Positions 8,170 through 12,975 of a stretch of 12,975 bases of DNA are shown in pieces. The translations under genes were made by a program, and so were the position numbers. The number at the start of each line of letters is the position of its first letter. Positions within the stretch are counted from its first letter, which is position 1. The stretch is from Synura sp. LO234KE (taxonomy: Eukaryota; Sar; Synurophyceae; Synurales; Mallomonadaceae), in the NCBI GenBank assembly GCA_015143735.1, contig VKHC01000353.1:1-12975 (forward strand). The letters run 5' to 3'. A model generated the notes under the pieces. The model did not search any database, was not told the origin of the DNA, and saw only the letters and a program-made list of their open reading frames with translations.

Positions 8170-9900
8170 GACAAACACAAACAATTCGTTGTCAATAATT
8201 TTGCCAAAGTCAATTTATAATCTCATAACTCGTGGATTGATATTCTACAGAAGATCGTACAATTAAGGGGAGAAATACTACTTGATTGGAGAAATTTTTT
8301 GCTCAGATCACAAATACCGTTACTTGAGTGAAAAATGTTCATGCAACAAATGCTTTTGGAACTGCAACGTGATGATCTTAGGTTACACAATACGTAAACT
8401 TATTAACCTGGATTCTTACTTATTACTGAAGTTCATTCGATATGAGATACAAAGCTAGGTAACGTGGCTCAGTTTACCTTCAACTCTTAGTTGGAAAAAC
8501 AATTAAATCTAGATTGCATTTTAAGGTATACTTGCATCGAATGGGCAATTTAGTTTGCTCAGCGCACCAGTTATAGTTGGGATATACTTCTCGAACCGAG
8601 AGTCCGAAGCTTCTGATAGAAGGCGATGCAGAAAAGGACACGGAGCTGAATATTTCTCGGCGGGCGATGATGCATCCGCTACTAGGAGATTCATTTTCTT
8701 TACAATCCTCATGATCATCCATTGACGAGATGCTCTACCACCTATCCTCTCATTCGCAAGCAAGCCTAGATTCCTAGTGGGGGCGTGAGAAAGAAAGTCC
8801 ACTACCACCGTAGTAGGAGGGTGAAACGCATAAAGTGAGGGATGTCTTGAACTTCCCTTCTTTCCCTCGGGACTGCGGCCTCCCCCCCCTGCCCCTACTC
8901 GGTCACGGGACTTGGCATTGGGTACATAGGGGATAGTTATGAAATTAGTTTAGCAATGTGATGTTCTTCCCGCCTGTGCTTTCTTTCATCCATTTACTGA
9001 GAAATAACAAATAACAACAAGATTTTCCGGAAAGTTTCTTGAGCATCATATTAGCCTATTCATTGCTTCGAAAATTTTTAGGCGGGCAAATAAAATTGAT
9101 TCCCAAGCAGGCATAGGCATGATATTGCAGTTCTTTCACTCATCGAAAATTGTATTATCGTTCACTTTCATGCTGTCGACCGTTTGGTTTTGCAAGTAGG
9201 ATGGATGATTACTATTAAACCACATGGTGATCTACGCCTTCTTTTTCGTTAAATCCAGTTAGTAATAAATAACTATTAGATTTTCGGAAAAAAATTTGGG
9301 AAAATCCATTCTCCCCTGGTTGTGACTGGGGCGAAGACCAACAATCAGTAATATGACTTAAAGTTCACAGAAGTCGTGTAGAAAGTAGTACTTAAGAACA
9401 GTGGAGGGCTGAAGGGCTCAAGAGTAATGCCATAATAATATAATGTAGATTACCCTTCTTCAATATTCTGCGGTGATGCAAACTGAAGAAGCAGCGGTGA
9501 GCGGTGCGGTTCTCATGGAGTTCTTTGTCATCCCGTTAGTTATCGCCAAGTTGACGGGACGTCTTACTTCCTCTTCATTCATTCGCTTCCGTTGTAGTGA
9601 TAAACTAGTTTATTACCCGATTCAAGTTGGAGTACCCTAAACTCTTTGCGGTTCGATTTAACTAACAGTGTTTTTATAATACGCGGCTTCAATAATAGTT
9701 TTCAAATTGAATTGTTTTAATGGTACTTGGAGTTGTCGTCCAACTCGAGCAGATTTATATTACCTTTCTCGTTGGAACATTCCCGAAAATATTATACTTA
9801 GATTAATGAGTACGAAATAAATATAGGACATTTTTCGATTACGAAAAACTTTCGCACCGCTCATTTAACTAGCTAATCAATATAAAGTATCTCGCTGGGA
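8170..9900. other. Intergenic; weak minus-strand open frames only
   Basis: This stretch holds the globin 3' flank, then AT-rich sequence with a C8 run at 8882-8889. The only frames worth mention are two overlapping minus-strand ones at 8480-8949, given separately. From 8950 to 9900 I see no gene, RNA gene or repeat. Confidence 0.4.
8480..8722 (-). CDS. Possible small hypothetical protein
   Basis: An ATG at 8722 opens 80 codons, beginning MDDHEDCKENESPSSG, with an acidic start followed by a Ser-rich segment. A donor-like GTATAT and an AAG acceptor inside it would remove 57 nt without changing frame. A second minus-strand frame over the same DNA is open for 142 codons (8949-8524) but has no ATG until far inside. 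Both cannot be real, and open frames of this size are expected by chance in 13 kb. No family is recognised. It would be tail-to-tail with the globin, about 310 bp away. Confidence 0.2.
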   Translation of the reverse strand: MDDHEDCKENESPSSGCIIARREIFSSVSFSASPSIRSFGLSVREVYPNYNWCAEQTKLPIRCKYTLKCNLDLIVFPTKS

Positions 9901-11190
9901 CACCTATTAGAGGTGGGTTATATGCATGGCACGTTTTGGATCCCGCTGGGAGGACGAGCAATGACCTGCCGTGGAGGTTCTTGATGGATCCCGATGATGT
10001 GTCCGGCAGGGAGGTCTGCCTTGACTCAGATGGGGTAACGCCAAAAGGGGTTGAGAAGGGAGGTCGCCCGAGGAAGAACCGGTGGACACCACGCCGCTGA
10101 ACGAACCTCTGTTAATCTACACCGGATACCCTGCAAGTGACAAAAAATGCGGCTTAATAACGCACGGAGGATTCACAGGGAGTTTACAGCAGTAGGCGAA
10201 GCACTAGGTTGGGCTTCCACACAGCATCCCACTGATAATCTCTGCTAATATATCTGGTCGGATATTTCTCTTGCACCCTCGACGCAATCAACCTAATGGA
10301 CACTCCACCTCCTGTCTTTTTCAAAAACCAATAGTTGATCCGGTGAAGAGTCGCCAACCTCAAGTCTACGCCAATCAAACGACAAAAGCCCCTCCTCTAG
10401 AGAGTCAATATCCACGGAACAACTGTGACACCAGAAGGAGGAATGCAACATACGCAGTAATGGACCAGAAACATGAAACGGTTGGCGGACCTTGCAACAC
10501 TTACTCCCATCCGGGCACAATCTTCTTCACAAGTGACCAGTGCGGTAGCGTCCTCTCCAGACGCACCTTTTCTAGTCCCCAGGCACAGCCATCAGCACCT
10601 GCATTCGACATGTTAGGCAAGGCAGACTTCTGATATCGAGATTCGATCATTGACCGCATCCTACGACATTAATAATTATTTTACTCCAGCCCAGCGATGA
10701 GGCGCGCATCCCTATTCCCGCTCACCAGCTCAAGCAACGCAAGAAGTGCACCCGACAAGTATATACGCGGATGCAGACTTGGACCCATGGAACTTGCGAC
10801 GAAAGTAACGTCGGCTGACATATTCAACTATCTGTGTGCACCTCTCCAGGACCAAGCGACGGTTGCCAGGAGGAGACACCCACACCGCGGAGAGAGCGCT
10901 CGAAGTAAATCACCAGCAAGCTGGAGTAGTTTACTTTGGTACTACTAGTATTAGCACAACAGTAGAACTGCGTCGCCGTACGTTGCCACAAGATGTGTTA
11001 TGGAATTGAACGGGGTTGATTAGGTCTTTCAAATCTGCTTTAGACGACCTACTACAGCTCACAGCAGTGCTTTAATTATTTATTCTTCATGCAAAATTTA
11101 TAATTTAAGCCAATAAGCCACTGTAAAACAATTGTGAGGAAAATGGACAGACTCAAATAATATTCTCGTTAATCGATTGATTGCTGGCGA
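9900..11190. other. Intergenic; possible decayed coding sequence on the plus strand
   Basis: Plus-strand frames are open at 9984-10100 (39 codons from an ATG, MDPDDVSGREVCLDSDG, ending in a basic GGRPRKNRW stretch resembling an AT-hook), 10271-10633 (120 codons, no ATG at the start) and 10697-10948 (containing VTSADIFNYL, loosely like the end of copia RNase H). None has a recognisable domain and no splice chain joins them convincingly. They may be relics of a mobile element or chance. Confidence 0.3.
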
Positions 11191-11191
11191 A

Positions 11192-12900
11192 TCATTTTTT
11201 TGCGTTCTCAAACAATCCCCAGGAATCAATCCAATTCTCGCTCTGTTGTAGGCTCCGATTATTTAGCTCTAGGGACATGGGAGCATGGGAAACTGTCCCC
11301 GATGCTGTTTCTGTGCGGTGCAACTGCTCTGCGCTCCTCACGTGCTCGCCATCCATTGTACAGACTGTTACCAAATAGAATTGAGTTTGATTGCAAGGTT
11401 TTATCATGAATCAAAACATGAAAGGTGGGAAGTAAAGAATCTCATACTTTTAAAGAGATGAATCCTGTCCAATGGCTACAGGTACGAAGCGAGGCGTTGT
11501 ATTATAGAAATTGTTTTTGAGAGTACGATGATCCAGGGGGTAGGATAGCATGCAATACGAGTGGGAATATAATTACCTTTCTCTAGGAGGTGGATGGGGG
11601 TGAGAACCTCGTTTTCTCGTTTTCTTTTATTAAAATTGAGATCAGATGTAGGCGCACTAACAGGGACTGCGAGTCTTGTGATACCGCTCTGTTGGATATC
11701 CTCGCCTTGTGCTTTCAATTGATCCCTAGATTTATACTTTGATGAAGGCCAAGCGTTCACAACTTGTTTACGACTGATCTGTTTGCACGGTTCTATAATT
11801 AAATTTTGAAAGGAAAGAAGCAGACGAGACACAGTTGAAGATCAATTGTACTTATGACAGGTGCGTGCAATGTCTATTGGGCTACCGCAATATCAGTGGT
11901 GGTTGGGAAGTAGTTAGTTGCACAGATAGATATGGCCTAGAATACACTGGCACCTGGATCATACTTTGTCGTATGGGTGTGTGTAGCTAATGTGTTCTCC
12001 CCTTCATCTGCAACCACGCTTTCAAGACACCTGCAGCGTTATCCAAATGTATAATTTTGACTAATATGTATGAAATCGAGGGGAACAATTAAGGCTAAAT
12101 TAACTTGCCTGATGATGTTGAAAATGACGTCTTTATTCTGTTGATCTTCGCTATTTCCGTGGATATTGTCTCGTCGGTATAGGCAGCGGTACAGTGTGAG
12201 TAGCACTGCCACACCAATTGGTAGATCAGTGTCGTGCATTACAAGTTCGAGTTGTGCAAGGGACAATTAGGCTTCCGTTTACCTTTTTCCAAATCCGGGC
12301 ACTGGTTCTAAGATATTTTCAGTAATATAAAGTGCTAAGTATTAGAGGTGACGACTAAGGTGTACTCACATACGCCTCCAGAAGGTACTCGGACAGTGAT
12401 AGGTCTGGAAGGTCGCGCAGACTTTGAATATATCTATTTCAGGAGAGCAAGAAAAGCGAGAAAATTTATTTCAATCATAAAGTAAGTACCATTTAGAATG
12501 GGGCTTTGACGTTGAGCATTTATTTGCACAGTTGTACAAGTGGTATTACCGACTGTGCCATTTTTCACTGGATAGATTTTTTTCTTCGCGTAAATAAGCG
12601 ATTTTAGCTCCATCACATTCATTTTTCTTCCGATCACTTTCTAAATAAAATATTTACATGACGTGCAAGCAAGTTGATAGGATTATAACTATACCAAGAA
12701 GTGAAGTTTCAACGCTCGCTGAACTGCTGCTGTAAACAAGGTTAAAAGACTTCTAATGTAAGCTGCCACGCACTTGATTTTATTCATCCAAAATCTTGAG
12801 TTTTCTCTATTCATGTCTTGATTTTCTAAAAGATATTTAGTTGCCTGGTCGAGATATGCATGTATATTCACCTACCTTTACCTATGTCTGTCTTCTCGGG
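11192..12900 (-). CDS. Intron-dense gene, unidentified protein; 5' end unresolved
   Basis: Rebuilt by splice sites and phase. Exons: 12900-12876, 12825-12774, 12729-12695, 12640-12550, 12433-12370, 12307-12283, 12205-12109, 12030-11954, 11792-11577, 11364-11192 (TGA). Together they give 284 codons with all phases matching; the larger introns (161 and 212 nt) near the 3' end are least certain. An upstream exon is probably outside the window; an ATG inside the second exon is an alternative start. Introns are 44-116 nt in the 5' part. The intron at 12108-12031 has a GC donor (AG|GCAAGT). The product begins Glu/Asn/Lys-rich, then has a leucine-rich helical core (YIQSLRDLPDLSLSEYLLEAY, split here as YIQSLRDLPDL then SLSEYLLEAY; LEKVLLTLYRCLYRRDN; DVIFNIIRCLESVVADEG), a polar region with the NLS-like NKRKRENE, and a tail ending NWIDSWGLFENAKK. 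No family is recognised. A soluble, possibly nuclear protein is an inference. Confidence 0.55.
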
Positions 12901-12975
12901 CTAATATGAATGGAGATTATAAAGGATACGAAAAAATTCTTATACAGACTGTTAGCATGAGGTTCTTTAATATAT

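Noticed and set aside
10800-10870. VTSADIFNYL...PLQDQ as the copia RNase H C-terminus.
   Set aside because: Only the ADIF core matches; no upstream RNase H residues were found in any frame.
12434-12637. Minus-strand 67-codon frame (MIGRKMNVMELK...) as the coding frame of that exon.
   Set aside because: It cannot be joined in phase to the next exon; the alternative frame (SDRKKNECDGAK) joins both neighbours in phase.
1-12975. CRISPR array, prokaryotic operon, ribosome binding sites.
   Set aside because: Spliceosomal introns and eukaryotic gene content are present; no regularly spaced repeats or polycistronic layout were seen.

Overview
The window is nuclear DNA of a eukaryote. It is gene-sparse, of moderate GC, and carries spliceosomal introns of about 44-116 nt. 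Many of these introns have GT...AG ends and a TAAC branch-like motif 7-17 nt before the acceptor. The lineage cannot be fixed from the sequence; a fungus or a protist/alga with short introns fits best. Two genes are cut into exons too small to appear as long open frames, so they were rebuilt here by splice phase and, for one of them, by comparison with the family.

Layout. (1) 1-1294, minus: a long open exon of a large helical-repeat (HEAT/ARM-like) protein, running off the left edge; a possible upstream exon lies at 1503-1596. (2) About 1.6-6.3 kb: no gene I can defend. The stretch holds a pyrimidine-rich tract, decayed-looking minus-strand open frames, a faint copia-reverse-transcriptase-like scrap, a small tandem repeat, and a palindrome/CCAAT/GC-box-like cluster. 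(3) 6305-7185, minus: a complete seven-exon gene for RPB7, the RNA polymerase II stalk subunit (173 residues). (4) 7426-8169, plus: a single-domain globin with a flavohemoglobin-type haem pocket, interrupted by one in-frame TAG three codons before the proximal histidine codon. (5) About 8.2-11.2 kb: weak open frames only. (6) 11192-12900, minus: an intron-dense gene for an unrecognised protein; its 5' end is not resolved and may lie outside the window.

RPB7 and the globin are divergently transcribed from start codons 240 bp apart and probably share a promoter region. Nothing links the four genes into one pathway; this looks like ordinary eukaryotic gene order with degraded repeats between genes. 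The observations most worth checking are the single nonsense codon in an otherwise intact globin, the splice-acceptor-like sequence that contains that same TAG, and the unidentified multi-exon gene at the right end.
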